Origin: Dactylorhiza incarnata
Lineage: Eukaryota > Streptophyta > Magnoliopsida > Asparagales > Orchidaceae
Direction of reading: 5' to 3'
Length of the DNA stretch: 64,000 nucleotides
Assembly (NCBI GenBank): GCA_033032865.1
Contig: JAWHQI010000004.1
Location: 26,146,001 to 26,210,000 of the forward strand
Made by a program: the position numbers and the translations under genes. The notes beneath the pieces were generated by a model. It had not been told where the DNA came from and did no database searches. It was given only the letters and a program-made list of their open reading frames with translations. This document shows, one piece after another, positions 1 through 12,425 of this stretch. How positions within the stretch are numbered: the stretch's first letter is position 1; each line of letters opens with the position of its first letter.

Positions 1-30
1 CATATATCGCAAGGGTCCAGAAACTCTTAC

Positions 31-713
31 CCGGAGGAGGGCGAAAAGGCCCAGGGCGAGAAGACCCAGGCTGACCCTCAAAGACATTGCCGTGGTGGGG
101 CAAGAGAGATTTGCCTAAGCCGGGAGGGTATGTCGCGCTGTTGATTGGGGGAATCTTTGGCGGTCTTGAGCCACCAGAGTCCTCGCTCGATAGGAGTTTG
201 AACCACGACATTTTTAAGGCCGTGTTAGGGAGGACCAGTGACAGAGATCGCGAGTCTTGATGAGGCGGGGTCTTCTGAGCCGAGGCTGCGTAGAGCAAGA
301 AACCAGGAGCCATTAGTCAACAAAATGAGTGCGAGTGAGCAAAAATAGAAGCGTACCTACATATTTTTTGCCAGCAAGATCTTTACTCACTGGCGGAACG
401 TTGCGAGACTCAGTCTCGGGCTCGCCACCGCCCTTGTTGGTGGTGTGATCCTGCGACCAAGCAAAACTCAGAGAAGTTAATTTATTGGCTTAGCTAGAGG
501 GATAACTCATACCTTCTCGGGGGAGCAGTTGTCTGGGGAAGATTCCAATAGTACTGACTCATCTCCGGTTCGGCGAACCGTTTTTTCCTTCTTAGTTGTC
601 GGTGCCGGAGCGGGAGGCGGACGATTCACCCATGCAGGAATTTTGGCCATGGAAGACAGCTCGCCAGCCTTGGAGGCCTGTAGGCGAGCCTCAAGCTCCT
701 TGGAGAGAGGCAT
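31..713 (-). CDS. Possible spliced gene, exons 1-3, proline-rich protein, runs off the left edge
   Basis: Three open exons on the minus strand join in one frame. Exon 1 is 713-513 (ATG at 713-711, 67 codons, starting MPLSKELEARLQ) and ends at an AAG/GTATGAG donor. Exon 2 is 450-357, after a TCGCAG acceptor and before a GTAGGTAC donor. Exon 3 is 285-31, after a CGCAG acceptor and before a GGTAAGAG donor, so the gene continues left of the window. The protein is rich in Pro, Ser and Lys, with a PPPAPAP stretch in exon 1. I recognise no domain. A TATA box lies 78 bp upstream of the ATG. It could be a host gene, or part of the same transposon-related gene family seen at 12426 and 28941. The frame staying open across two predicted introns is the main support. 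Confidence 0.4.
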
Positions 714-790
714 CTTTCGACAACTACAGTAAGGGGAGAAAGAGGAAAGAAGAAGGAAATGATGGTGCGTGTCGCTGTGGCGTGGGGTGA

Positions 791-798
791 TATTTATA
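791..798 (-). promoter_or_regulatory. TATA box for the minus-strand gene at 31-713
   Basis: CTATAAATATC on the minus strand, about 80 bp upstream of the ATG at 713. The sequence between is pyrimidine-rich and suits a short 5' leader. Confidence 0.5.
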
Positions 799-1660
799 GC
801 CCTCAGGTGGGTCCTACCAAAGATTCTTGACAGATCATCAAGAAGCTGGCGAATACTAGGGGTTGGATGTTTCTTCGCGAGCTAGATAGCCTCACGAAGA
901 GCAGGGATTGTGTACAACCCCGATATTCGCCAGGCAAGGGGGGCGCTTCGAGAGGTCAGCATTGTGAAGAAAGTAATAAGGGGGATGAGCCAGATAAGTT
1001 CTTGCAAGGGTCGGGCCGGCGATACAAGCCCTCGCCGACTGTTCGATGGTAGGCCGGCGAGACGGGTACTCGCCGTGCATACGCGAGAAGGGCTGGAGGG
1101 CCGACCACTCGCGAGCTGCTTACAACAGTTTTCTGGGTTCGACGAAAGGCGTTCGACAAAATTGAGCGCGCTCGACGAAAGGTATTCTGCGTTCGACGAA
1201 CTCACTTCTCAATTCGACGAACGTCAAGTTTCAACCGGATAAGTTTATCTCAGCGGTTGGGCTGGGAGGGCCAATTGTCTCGGCGGTTCAGTCCTATCTT
1301 AGTGAATCCGCTGGGATAGGCAGTCATCTCGGAAGGACTAGGGTGTGCTCGCAGGAAGGCGCGCGAGACCAGGTATCAGTGGATATCGCCAGAAGGGTCC
1401 CAAGCGAGGTCTTAACGATGCGCTCGCCAGGATGGATGTCGCGGGAGAGATTCGCTAGAAGGCAGCGAGAGCTCTCGCGAGTAATGTTCTCGCAGACCTC
1501 TTGCCCGTAGGCCGATAGGGAAGGATTACCTTTTTACCCCCGGTGGTCTGCACTAGCCTCTTCAAACAGCGGAGTTTGGCTGTTAGCAGGCCAATTTTGG
1601 GGTGCGTATAGTAAAATCAAGAGGTGGAATCCTGCTATTTGCAGGCCAGTTCAGAAAATC
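799..1660. other. GC-rich stretch between divergent TATA boxes, with a TTCGACGAA repeat cluster
   Basis: No convincing gene. Around 1136-1225 the word TTCGACGAA/TTCGACAAA recurs about five times, followed by CTCAGCGGTT-type words. The same vocabulary recurs at 22330-22735 and in the E3 and E4 LTRs. The stretch lies between a minus-strand TATA box (791) and a plus-strand one (1661). It may be the U3 of a gypsy-type LTR; I could not fix its ends. Confidence 0.45.
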
Positions 1661-1668
1661 TATAAATA
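1661..1668 (+). promoter_or_regulatory. TATA box, probably of a partial LTR
   Basis: TATAAATAAG followed by a C/T-rich leader. The 1669-1945 segment reads like LTR R/U5 sequence and ends where G1 internal DNA begins. Confidence 0.45.
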
Positions 1669-1945
1669 AGACCCAAAGGGCACCTTTGGAGAGGAATTCT
1701 TTTTCTAGAGCTTCTCTCTCCTCAGGCTTTCCTTGGTTTGCATTTTCAGAGCTCTCCAAGGTGCCCGGGCTTTAGCATTGGCTTGAGAGGGGAAGCACTC
1801 TAAAGATCTTCCGGGTGTGTGGTGGGTCCTCCTTACTGAGTCTAAGGGTCTGTGTCTAGTTCCGAGGCTTCACTCTATCCCTTCAAACGATTAGTAAGTA
1901 TCAGCTGCCCCCCGACTAGTTGGGGGCCCCAAACTCCACAGAGAC

Positions 1946-2607
1946 CATTTACTGGTTTCAACACTCATGTCACGTGTAAGAATTTGCATAGAATTAACTT
2001 TTTCACATGCTTTTAGTTTTATAATTTTCTGATTGCGTCGACATTGCTTATTCTACTCGTAACTTGTGAATCCCGTAAAATCCTATTGTAGCGTAGGCGT
2101 GTTTACAGAAGATCGCTAGATTCATATTGTTCGAGTTAGGAGGAAGGATATTCTTTCTTGGTGGCTAAGAACTTGCCCCTAGCAACTCTCGAAGCATGGG
2201 TATGGGTTAGTTCAATAGTGCGAGCGTGATGTAGGCCATATTTTTGGCTCGGTTGAGCCTTCGCTCCATTCCTAATGCTCTATCCTCGCTTAGCCCCTTT
2301 GTGCCTATCCCTTCCTTTTGATTCAGCTCCACTGTCATTTCACCAAAGCCAAATAGTCTATCCTAATTTCACATCAAAACATTGAGCTTAAGGTTTTATA
2401 CATTATTAGTTTTGGCGTGTTGATGTGGTGTTCGATTTGTAAATGCGTGGAAGAGCTCTATTAAAAAATCTTGCTAAAAAAAATTGATGTTAAAAATGTG
2501 AAAAAATAGAAAAAATTGGGAAAGAAAAAGAAAGAAGTATAAAAAATCTGAAGTGAAAAATTGAGAAAAGAATGTAAAAAAATTGTATTGGTGAGTAGGG
2601 CAGTGTG
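1946..2607 (+). mobile_element. Gypsy G1, left part of the 3' internal region (5' end missing)
   Basis: Matches the untranslated 3' region of G2 at about 50160-50770 block by block, including GGTGGCTAAGAACTTGCCCC and the words around GGCCCGGTTGAGCC. It has no ORF. E1 interrupts it at 2608 and it resumes at 10055. The left end is truncated near 1945. By its similarity to G2, G1 is an Athila-like gypsy element. Confidence 0.7.
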
Positions 2608-3772
2608 TGTTGGATCGGTAGGCGCCCTTAGAGGGTGGTGAATAAGGGTTTTAAAAACTTATATTATATTTTGGAATACTTGAAATAATAAGAGATTGAA
2701 ATAGTGATTTAGAATGAAGATCTAAATTGTTTTATAATGAAAGAGTAAGAAATAAACAATTTTGAGAAATGAAGAGTAAATCAATTTCATTACAAAAAGA
2801 GACATGAATATTATTGATAAAAATTGATTACAAAACTAGATTTCTATGACGCTAGAAATCAAAGGCAAATAAGTGAAAAATCCCTTTTTGTTTTCTATAC
2901 TGACTCGTATCCCCACGAACCAGTGGCCCTAGCCTATCCTTCCCCGGATACGCCCTCAAGCCGCTCTAGCCAACCCTTCCCCGGATATGGCCTCGAGCAC
3001 CCCCCTAAACCTAACCTAGATCTAGTCTCCAACACGAGGCGAATTTCTGCCCTAAGTCCTACCCAGACCTAGTAGCCAACACGAGGCGAGTTCACTAAAC
3101 GTTTACAAGAAAAGATGTGAAATAAATAACAACAATATAAAAACTCCCTATATGGATCTCTTAGAGAAGTAGATGAAGACCCACAGAGTATGATCGTAGT
3201 CGATGCGGTCTTTCATCACGATGATGACACGTGTTGAAATCTTCTCCACAGATCTGCTTAAGCCTTCATGGATTTGTGGGAGTATCTATCTGAACCTTCC
3301 TCTATATGATGTGGCACGAAGCTATGGAATTTAGGAGTGGAATACAATGAAGAAGATGGATCCAAGGGGTCCTTTTTATAGCCTCAGCGCTAGCGACCAC
3401 GCTACCGCTACCGCCGGCGCTATCCCATATTAGGACATATTCTGCGCGGGAGAATCTTCAATCTGAGGAAACATTTCCGCCTTGCCGTCTATGCTCCGCG
3501 CTACCGCCTGCGCTATCCGCTACCGCCAGGCTCTAGCTCCTTCTAAATGTACTCCCGGGATTGCGCTAATCATCGCTAGCGCCGGGCGCTAGGTGCTACC
3601 TCCGGCGCTCGTAGGCATGTTGGAATTATTGGCCTAATTTTGGGGGCAACCTTCTTATGTCATCCTTGAGTCATATGGACCTTATTTCCTGCACACTTAA
3701 ACACACAAGACGAAATACATATAGGATTTGTTATTCTCAAACCTAGGAGATGCCGAAGACCATGTTCCAACA
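2608..3772 (-). repeat. E1 3' LTR
   Basis: Pairs with 8894-10054. On the minus strand it starts TGTTGGAACATG (U3 side, plus 3772) and ends GATCCAACA (plus 2608). A TATA box (TATAAAAAGG, 3372-3380) sits directly beside GC-rich GCTAGCGC-type palindromes at 3381-3625. Confidence 0.93.
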
Positions 3773-3788
3773 AACTCCCGCTTTTGAT
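3773..3788 (-). promoter_or_regulatory. E1 polypurine tract
   Basis: On the minus strand TATCAAAAGCGGGAGTT abuts the 3' LTR. In the sister elements the core is AAAAGGGGGAGT; here one G is a C. It primes plus-strand DNA synthesis. Confidence 0.8.
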
Positions 3789-4296
3789 AATAACAAATCC
3801 ATTAATGATAAATCAGAGCATTAATATATAAGCATGATGAAACCTACTTGTATGTGTGTGAGAGTGATGACTTAGGATAATTATCGATTTTAGTATTTAT
3901 AATTGCTCCCCCTAAATACATGCTCCCCCTAAGTGAATGCTCCCCTAATTTGTAATCTATCATCTTAATTAATCATGTTAGTTTTCATTTGGATAGCGGA
4001 TTTTATTTATCATGTTAGTTCTCCCCATTTTGTTATTAGCAAAAGTGGGTAAGGAAGCAAAACACAAAAAAATTTGTTAATAAAATAAAGGTATGATCGA
4101 GCTTTTAGAGAGAAGGAAATGATAAGGAGTTTTAGAATAATTTTTATAGAAATAGATCAGAGTTTGTAGCTTAAAGATGAACAATATAACATTTGCCAAG
4201 TAATATTATCATGTTAGTTCTTCCCCTTTATATAAGAGTTTTAAGCATAAAAAGGTAATGATTTCTAAGTAACCAATCTACCCAAACAATATGTCT

Positions 4297-4364
4297 ACAC
4301 CCTAGCCCCGTACTAAGTGACGGATGGGCATGAGGAGCTGCATACATGCCGTAGGTTGGGGTGT
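4297..4364. other. Conserved 68-nt structured block, E1 copy
   Basis: The ends pair: ACACCCTAGCC with GGTTGGGGTGT forms 11 pairs on the plus strand, counting G.T wobbles. An inner GGCATG/CATGCC stem closes a shorter loop. The same length is kept in E2, E3 and E4. The wobbles exist only in plus-strand RNA, which is antisense to the element. Confidence 0.55.
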
Positions 4365-5365
4365 TATTGGAAGCATTTTAAATCTAATTATAATTTCATA
4401 GCCAATGGGTTTTTATATTTTTGTTTGAATTTTTTGAAAAAACTCCCATAGCTATTTTGAAATCCATTATTAAATCCGAGTTTTTAGTATAAAAATGATA
4501 TACGTGTTTAAAATAACCAATATAAATTCTACCAAGCAAGTCTACTACTCGTTGAAAAAAAAGATAATTTTAAGATTTAAGACTTTGATATAAGCATGAA
4601 AGCGCAAGGTAAAAAATATATGGTGATGATGCGGAAGACTTATAAAAATACAAGAAACATCTTTTTGTAATCATGATGATTCATAAGAAGAAAAAAGGAG
4701 TTAAATTCAAAAAGAAAAGATGTTTTTGTAAATCATTTTTCTTTTAAAAACTTTAAGGTTTATAGCATAATTTTTGAGAGATTTGAAGCGAGAAGGCTAT
4801 AAAATTGTTTATCCAAAGACAACATCTATTTGGAAGTTCAAATATCATAGTAATAAGAGATGTTATGCTATAAAAATGATTTTATTTGGATAAAACTAAT
4901 CTTATTTAAATATCCAAGTTAATGATAATATTTTGAAGGAATATTTGTGTAAGCAAGTAAGATTTTCAATATGATTTTCATGACAATAGTCAAGGAGTTC
5001 TATATTAAAAAAAATACTAAGGCAAGCATGATTGCACATATTCCAGAAGATAGTGACTATAATGTTATTAATTTGCATTTCAAGTAAGGAAAACATTGTA
5101 GAGATCATGCATTGCAATCTAGTGCTTTTACTAAAGCTTTCTAGAGAATTTATGTAGAGAAGCATTAGAGTCCAATTCTCATTAGTAGAAGCTTTATGAG
5201 AGATAATGATGTGTATAAAAAGTGTTTTGATAAAAGTATACGAGTGATAAAATCCAAAACACATGACTTATATAGTGAAGCAGAAACATTATTAAGCATG
5301 TAATCTTTTCAACTACTTCTACACATCAATTCTAGATTTGATACAAAGCACAAAAAGTACAACTA

Positions 5366-5643
5366 CCAAGGTGCTTCACCCACACAATGCTCATTTAGAC
5401 TTATCAGGGAGCGAAGTAGTGCTTGGGGGATCACATATTTTATTTTCAATAAGAGTTTTTTTTGTGATCCGGTGTACATAATATAAGTGTATTAAAGTAG
5501 TTTGCACAAGACACTTTACAATTCTTTCCAAGGTGCTCAACCTCACAATGCTTATGAAGACTTATCAGGAGATTCAAGTAGTTTTTGGTGGAGTTATCTT
5601 TGTCATTTTATTATTGAATTTTTTCAGCAAGACAAAGTTCTCT
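5366..5643. other. Four-hairpin domain (A-C-B-D), E1 copy
   Basis: Hairpin A 5366-5426 (outer stem CCAAG/CTTGG), C 5428-5470 (GGATCAC/GTGATCC), B 5528-5588 and D 5590-5643 (CTTTGTC/GACAAAG inside GGAG/CTCT). Loops of A and B share the ACAATGCT...AGACTTATCAGG motif. E1 is the most decayed copy for A and B, but D is well paired. Confidence 0.55.
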
Positions 5644-6235
5644 GAATTCACTTGTTTTTTTGCAAACACTTATAATTTTGTAATTTCACTTCTATATGTG
5701 CAACAATGTTTTGAATAATGTGTAGGTAATAGAGATAGACATCTTAATATTATAAGCTACTACACTACACAATCATGTAGGATTAAGAATTATGGGCACA
5801 TGTAGTCTTCCAAAAAGTTTGAGCGTAAAGAGATCATTATCAAACATAACACATTACTCATACTTAGAGGGATACAAACGCAATCCTACATAATTTACTA
5901 TAGACTTTTTCATTGCTCATAACAAGATTAAATTCTAAGCATGACAATCCAAAACAATGTTTAGAAAACTTGATATTTTAAATTAAACATTTTTAGCCAA
6001 CTCAAAAAGAACATGCTTGTCATTTTTGCCAAAGGAATGAAACATAGAAATCTTTATTATTTTAATAAAACCTTAAAGAAATAAGCAAAGACATATTTTT
6101 TGTATTTTTGTATTTTGGAATTTTGTATTTGATTTTTCAAAAATCAAACAATGGCATAAAGATAAAAATAGGTAGTACATATAAAATAACATATTTTTAG
6201 TAATTTTTCAAAATTTAAAAAACACAAAAAAATTT

Positions 6236-6268
6236 GATACTCGAGCTAGCGCTAGCGCGGCAAACAGT
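6236..6268. repeat. Internal palindromic module, E1
   Basis: CGAGCTAGCGCTAGCGCG is self-complementary around AGCGCT. It sits about 1.1 kb from the gag end, at the position where E2-E5 carry comparable modules, and uses the same words as the E1 LTR palindromes. Confidence 0.6.
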
Positions 6269-7379
6269 ACACTGATTTTCGAGATTTTAGAAATTCTGAT
6301 TATGGATCTTGTTTAAGTGTCCCAAGAGTAGTTTCAAGCAGAAATTTTAGAATTTTTGAAGATGACTAGATAGTGCAAATTGCATGAAAACATAAGCGAT
6401 TTTGTATATGACTTTACAAAATAAACATTGCATGAGATATATTTTATTATATCTTCATTTTAATTTTTATAAGGCTTATATTTGTCAATTATGGTGTAAG
6501 TTGAAAATGATAGGAGATGTAAGCACAAGATATTATGTTCGAACAGGCCAAATAAGCATAACTTAAATGATTAGTATGATGTTTATGCAAAGAATATCAT
6601 GGATAAGCCCTAGATAAAAGTACTCAGCCTGTATATCTTGGTAAACATATAAAGCCTAACATAGACACAAATATTCTTTAGGTGACAATGTTAGTATGAC
6701 AAGTTTGAGATTAATGTTATGCCAAAGTTTGATAGTGTTTCATAGACCTAGAATGAAGTGAAGTTTCTATTTGATTTGATCTAATTGATATCAAGATGAT
6801 TCTAAGGTCTAAACTTGAAATAAATCACAATACACACATAATACATCAACCATGGTAAACAATTATAATACCAATTATTATCATATAATTCATATACATG
6901 TGATAGAGATAGTTGTTTTTAGATGTTTTTTGATATGAATTATGATATATGATTTTTAGAGAATTTTATCAAAGGACATCAATAGATCATGGTAGTGCGT
7001 GTGGCATCAGTATTTAAGACAATTAATCTTTCAATATGTCTTTTGTGATTTTCTTTATAATTTAGATAAATATCTCATAACAAATTTAGAGTTTGATTCA
7101 GATCGATAATATAAGATATTTATAAGCAATGAATATAAGAATAATAGATAGGTCATCAAAATAAAATATGATTTTGAATTTTGATCAATTTGATTTATAG
7201 ACTCATAAGTTTTAAGTGATAAGATCATATTTCCTATAATATATAAGATGACCATAACATGATAGCTTAAAAAATAAGAAAATAAAAAGAAAAATAGAAA
7301 GACATTAAAGCATATCATGAAGTAGAAATTTTGTATATTTCATTTTTGAAAATATTCTACTTCCTGCATTTGGAGATAC

Positions 7380-8845
7380 CTAATGAATAAGTGATTTAGG
7401 TATCCAAAGGGGACCAAGTATGGTGGTTCCTTTGGGTACCCAAATATAACGAGATGACTTTTGGGGAGATGAGAATGAAAGAACCCTTTCAAGTGGAGTT
7501 AACGTTTCATCTTTAATTTTGGGTCTCCACTCATACTTAGGTTTAATGATATTCTTATGCTTTAAATTTCCATTATGATTATCTTTATTTTGAAAATTAT
7601 AATTGAAAGTATCATTCATATGAAATTTGTGTAGTTTTACTTTTAAGTTGGGAGAAATAGGATTTTGTAAATAATGGTGATTTTGATTTTGATTTACAAA
7701 TCCTTTGTGTTCCTTACTCCCATTATTAAACTTAGTTAAGATGTTCATATTCATTTTCAACTTGTTTTTATATATAGTTTGATATTGTGAATTTGTATTT
7801 ATAATTTCCATAAGCAAGTTGATTTTTTATTTTAATTCATCATTCTTGATCTTTAGATTACGCCTAGCTTTATTATAAGCTATTGTGCTATTTTTAAGAG
7901 TAGAAACAATAGAGTCAATATGATTTTGATAGTCATTTCTAAATTCCTCAAATGTTTCGTCCATCTCTTTGATTTCAATTTTATAACTTTTGCATGTAGC
8001 ACAATCACTTTTCAAAGATGAATTTTCTAAAGATAATTTTTCATTTTGTTCTTTTACAATTAACAGTTCTTTTTCAAAATCCTTGAATTTTTCTTTAATA
8101 TTATTACAATCAAAACATGATTTTATATTTTCAATTAAAGTGCAAGGTGGAGAATAATTGAACACATCAATCTTTATTTCTACATTAATTTTAGCTTTTA
8201 AGTTTTTATTTTCTAAATGTAATTTTGAATTTAAATTTCTTAATTTCTTAATTTTACGCTTAGAAGTTTGTAGCAATTGTAATGCAAAAATAGAATTACA
8301 AAAGAGGGAATTTGATTTCCTTACAGCGCTTTTGGACGCGATGAGATTTGAGCATAGAGTTCCTTTGTTATCTTTATCTTTTTGGCATTCGTCATCCAAA
8401 GACATGATTTCTCCTTTTTCACTTGATGTGCTCTCCATTGATTCATCATGAGAGGAACTTTCTTGAACATCTTTGCAAGCTTTTATGTTCTCCAATTATT
8501 GTGTTTGTTTTATACCTGTAGATGGAGAATCATAAGTTTTCTCAAGAAAATTCCACATCTCGTATGCAGTAGGAAAAGTATGAATCAGTTTGGAAATATT
8601 TTGATCTAACGCACAAATTAGACTATTCATAGATTTTGCATTTAAACCATTTTGTTTTTATTAAATACGCTAGGTGGCTTTTTAATAGTAATAATCCAAA
8701 TATTTTAATCTAAAGCTTTAAGAAAATTTTCCATTACTATTTTCCATCATTTATATTTTCTTCCTTCAAATAAAGGTGGTTTAAGAGATTTTTCTTCATC
8801 ATAAAAATTTACCCCACTAGTAGAAGCGAGATCATAAGGCGCCAT
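7380..8845 (-). pseudogene. gag: E1 gag remnant, shortened copia gag
   Basis: The expected ATG (MAPYDLAS) is at 8845. The frame is broken by stops and shifts; open pieces are 8495-7827 (222 codons, coiled-coil with many Lys, Glu and Asn) and 7817-7380. The N-terminal PPLF.G.. segment is recognisable. The C-terminus ends IWVPKGTTILGPLWIPKSLIH and is nearly the same in E2-E4. The second half of the UBN2 capsid domain and the CCHC zinc knuckle found in E5 gag are missing. No protease follows. Confidence 0.8.
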
Positions 8846-8880
8846 TATTCCCGGTTGTTAAGCCGTTTGGAATAAAACCC

Positions 8881-8891
8881 CTCTGATACCA
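8881..8891 (-). promoter_or_regulatory. E1 primer binding site, tRNA-iMet
   Basis: Minus-strand TGGTATCAGAG, two bases inside the 5' LTR, is complementary to the 3' end of plant initiator tRNA-Met. Confidence 0.9.
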
Positions 8892-8893
8892 CT

Positions 8894-10054
8894 TGTTGGA
8901 TCGGTAGGCGCCCTTAGAGGGGGGTAAATAAGGGTTTTAAAACTTATATTATATTTTGGAATACTTGAAAAAATAAGAGATTGAAATAGTGATTTAGAAT
9001 GAAGATCTAAATTGTTTTATAATGAAAGAGTAAGAAATTAACAATTTATAGAAATGAAGAGTAAATCAATTTCATTACAAAATGAGACATGATTATTATT
9101 GATAAAAACTAATTACAAAACTAGATTTCTACGACGCTAGAAATCAAAGGCAAATAAGTGAAAGATCCCTTTTTGTTTTCTATCCTGACACGTATGCCCA
9201 CGAACCGGTGACCTAGCCTATCCTTCCCCGGATACGGCCTCAAGAAGCTCTAGCCAACCCTTCCTGGATATGTCCTCGAGCACCCCCTAGACCAAACCTA
9301 GATCTAGTCGCCAACATGAGGTGAGTTTCTGCACTAAGTACTACCCAGACCTAGTCACCAACACGAGGCGAGTTCACTAAACATTTACAAGAAAAGATGT
9401 GAAATAAATAACAATAATATAAAAACTCCCTATATGGATCTCTTGGAGAAGTAGACGAAGACCCACAGAGTATGATCGTAATCGATGCGGTCTTTCGTCA
9501 CGATGATGACGCGTGTTGAAATCTTCTCCATGGATCTGCTTAAGCCTTCATGGATTTGTGGGAGTATCTCTCTGAACCTTCCTCTATATGATGTGGCACG
9601 AAGCTCTGGAATTTAGGAGTGGAAGAGGATAAAGAAGATGGATCCAAGGGGACCTTTTTATAGCCTCAGCGCTACCGCCTACGCTAGCGTTACCGCCGAT
9701 GCTATCCCATATTAGGACATATTCTGCGCGGGAGAATCTTCAATCTGAGGAAACATTTTTGCCTTGCCTTTTGTGCTCCGCGCAATCGCCTGCGCTATCC
9801 GCTACCGCCAGGCACTAGCTCCTTCTAAAGGTACTCCCGGGATTGCGCTAATCATCGCTAGAGCCGGGCGCTATGTGCTACCCCCAGCGCTAGTAGGCAT
9901 GTTGGAATTGTTGGCCCAATTTTGGGGGCAACCTTCTTATGTCATCCTTGAGTCATATGGACCTTGCTTCCTGCACACTTAAACACACAAGATCAAATAC
10001 ATATAGGATTTGTTATTCTCAAATCTAGGAGATGCGGAAGACCATGTTCCAACA
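8894..10054 (-). repeat. E1 5' LTR
   Basis: Pairs with 2608-3772 with scattered substitutions. TATA box at 9655-9662 on the minus strand, adjoining the GC palindrome block at 9663-9900. Confidence 0.93.
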
Positions 10055-10622
10055 GTGTGAACAACTCATAGTTTCATGTTCAAGTATTGGGGAGTGGTGT
10101 ACATATTTTTCATTTGTGCGTGGATGATATTTATATTGCGAGCTCATTTGGGATTGGTGTGCTTAGCCCCCGTGTTTATCATTGTTTACCCCACCTAAAC
10201 CCAAGCCTAAATCTTATCTGAAAGTCCTATTGATTCGCACGTTGAACGTAACTAGTGTCGCGGAGAGAGTGTGAATGGGCCAGCTTATGTCCATCGACAT
10301 TGATGGATTTCTTTGGAGGCTGTCCCAATCCCTGATCTCTGGCAATATTCCTCTTAGTGATTGAACTGCTTGCTCCCTGCGCATGACTTGAGGATTTACC
10401 ACGATTCTAGTTACGAGAAGGCATAATATGTAGAAACATATTTAGAAAATTGTAAATTAATTCATATGCGTACAAGTTTCTTCTACTAAAATTCATACAT
10501 CTGCGTGCATGCAACTTCGCATTGTACTTCGCGTATTCAATTTCTTAGCCAACACATCAATCTTCTAGTCTTTTTGGAAAATTTGTTTGCTCGGGACGAG
10601 CAAACGAGTAAGTCTGGGGGTG
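10055..10622 (+). mobile_element. Gypsy G1, right part of the 3' internal region, with polypurine tract
   Basis: Continues G1 after the E1 insertion and matches G2 at about 50860-51340. It ends with AAGTCTGGGGGTG (about 10610-10622), the polypurine tract. No ORF. Confidence 0.75.
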
Positions 10623-12425
10623 TGATGAGTCTCATTTATATAGCATTTTATAGACTCATCCAGGCATGTTTTCATTGATAAACACTTCACTTTCATCATG
10701 CATTCACTCATATTTCTCTAAATCACCTTTTGCAAATGAGGTGCACTTTTTGGACCATTGTGGTGTGCATTTGCACACTCTATCGCTGGAGGTAAGCACT
10801 CGGTGCTCCCCATATCTTTATTGCGTTATTTCCTACTGGTTATGTCTGCTGGAGGCCTTGCCCCAGGTTATTGGTATACATTGTAGGTGGGCAGATCTTC
10901 ATTCTATTAGAATTCTTAACTGGAGAAATCGCATGGCCGTGTGTTTCATTGACGCATGATTTCTGTGACCGTGCAATTTCTACAGTGTCTAAAAATGGTG
11001 ATCTGCCCCGGCTCGTGCATTTTGTTCGCGCACGGTCAGTTTTGATCGTGAGTGAGCAAAATCTCACGAGCTTCTCTCTTTTGTCATAAAATTTATGTTG
11101 TTTTTGCAATTTTCCATATCGCACGGTCGTGCATTTCCTTGACGTACGATCTGGTTGATCATGCGCGCTCATTTGTGGTCCAGAATGGTGCTCTAGATTT
11201 GCCTGTGTGATTTGTTCACACATGGTTGGTTTTGCCCGTGCGTGAGTAAAATCGCACGAGCTCCACTTTTGTCTAAAAAAAATTTATGTTTTATTTTGTT
11301 CGCACACATTAGTGCATTTCTAAAATGCACGGTCGTGCATGAACAAAATTCTGCAACTTTTTTTATTTAAGCTGCGATTTTTAGGTTTTCAGGACCCGAA
11401 CTGTTCCGCATTTTTCATCCGCAAGAGGAGCTCCAACTCCGTTTTCTTCCACTCTTCCTCATCCTTTTGCCTGAGGCCACCTCGCATCATCCAAGCGCTT
11501 CAATGAGAGGATTCTACACTCATCTTCATGGCAAAGCTAGGAGTTTTTCGCATCAGATGTGGCCGGATTATAGTTTACCGGAGAAGACGGGTCCATTGGG
11601 ATGAAGTGACAGCCCTCCTCTACCCTGGACGATAGTTGGGACCAAGGTAGGATGCGGATTGACGCCCCCACAATTCCTACCATGAATCTACAACAAGCCT
11701 TTGGATTCGGTTGTATCTCTTGCATTTTTCTCCTCTTGGACTATTGTTGTTAATGTAATCTTCTTTATTTGATGATGTTTGCACTCTACATTTGATTTAA
11801 TCTTCATCTCATTGTTATGCAATGTTATTATTCTTGTATGAGTGCTTGAGGTGAGCTCTTGTGGTAATTGTGTTGTGAGTGTTTGTGTTTGCTACACTAG
11901 AAATTGCTAGGTGTGAGCTTTGTGACGAGGTGCTTCCGGCCGTCATTCTGCCGGTGTGACTCACTCCATCCCAAGCCTTCTCGTCCATCCACATTGCGAA
12001 GCGGTGCTAACGGACCGTATAATCCATCTGCCTAGCCAAGAGGTGCTAACGGCCCACACTCCTTTCCGCAGTTACTCTCACCTCATCTGCTTGCCTACTC
12101 GTCCATCCGCCTTGCGAAGCAGTGCATAGCGGCCTGCATATTTTCCATCCGCCCGGCGAAGCAGTGCAAAGCGGTCTACATAGTAATTTAGTATTTAAGT
12201 TATATTTCTTTTCCACAATCCAATCCAAACTTCCCGCAATCCATCCGACCTTTAGGACTTCAATCTCAAATCCTTCCTCAAATGTAAACTCCACCTTACT
12301 GTGTTCCTTCGAGATAGATACTTGGGGAAATTCGCCCATTTTATATTACTTGAACGATCGATACACTGCCGTTTCGTGCCGCGGTCTCGTTCTCGCCTAT
12401 AGCAGTGTGCTAGATTTGTGCATTA
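10623..12425 (+). repeat. Gypsy G1 3' LTR
   Basis: Starts TGATGAGTCTC just after the polypurine tract and ends near TTTGTGCA (12422) or three bases later. Length about 1.8 kb, as in G2. TATA-like TATTTAA at 11364-11370 follows palindromic CGCACGGTCGTGC words. The stretch 11990-12180 has tandem copies of a CCATCCGCC...GCGAAGC unit, also present in the G2 LTRs. ORFs in both frames here are not genes. Confidence 0.8.

Larger units (their letters stand above)
3789..7379 (-). other. E1 non-coding 3' interior
   Basis: 3.6 kb, AT-rich, with no credible ORF. It is collinear with the same zone of E2, E3 and E4. Conserved islands are the 68-nt block (4297-4364), the four-hairpin domain (5366-5643), a CATACTTAGAGG block near 5870 and an internal palindrome near 6243. 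The rest drifts freely between copies. Confidence 0.7.
2608..10054 (-). mobile_element. E1: gag-only Ty1/copia retrotransposon, full length
   Basis: Two LTRs of about 1.16 kb (2608-3772 and 8894-10054) flank a 5.1-kb interior. LTR ends are TGTTGGA/TCCAACA. An exact 5-bp target duplication gtgtg lies at 2603-2607 and 10055-10059. The minus-strand primer site and polypurine tract fix the orientation. The only coding remnant is a broken gag (7380-8845); protease, integrase, reverse transcriptase and RNase H are absent, so movement would need enzymes supplied in trans. It inserted into the 3' region of G1. Confidence 0.92.

Noticed and set aside
7827..8495. Coiled-coil protein as a host gene
   Set aside because: It is part of the E1 gag remnant; the same protein text recurs in E2, E3 and E4 at the same place.
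8881..8891. tRNA-Met-like words (also at 56633, 62672 and in the TRIM array)
   Set aside because: Only the 3' end complement is present, at primer-site positions; no cloverleaf.
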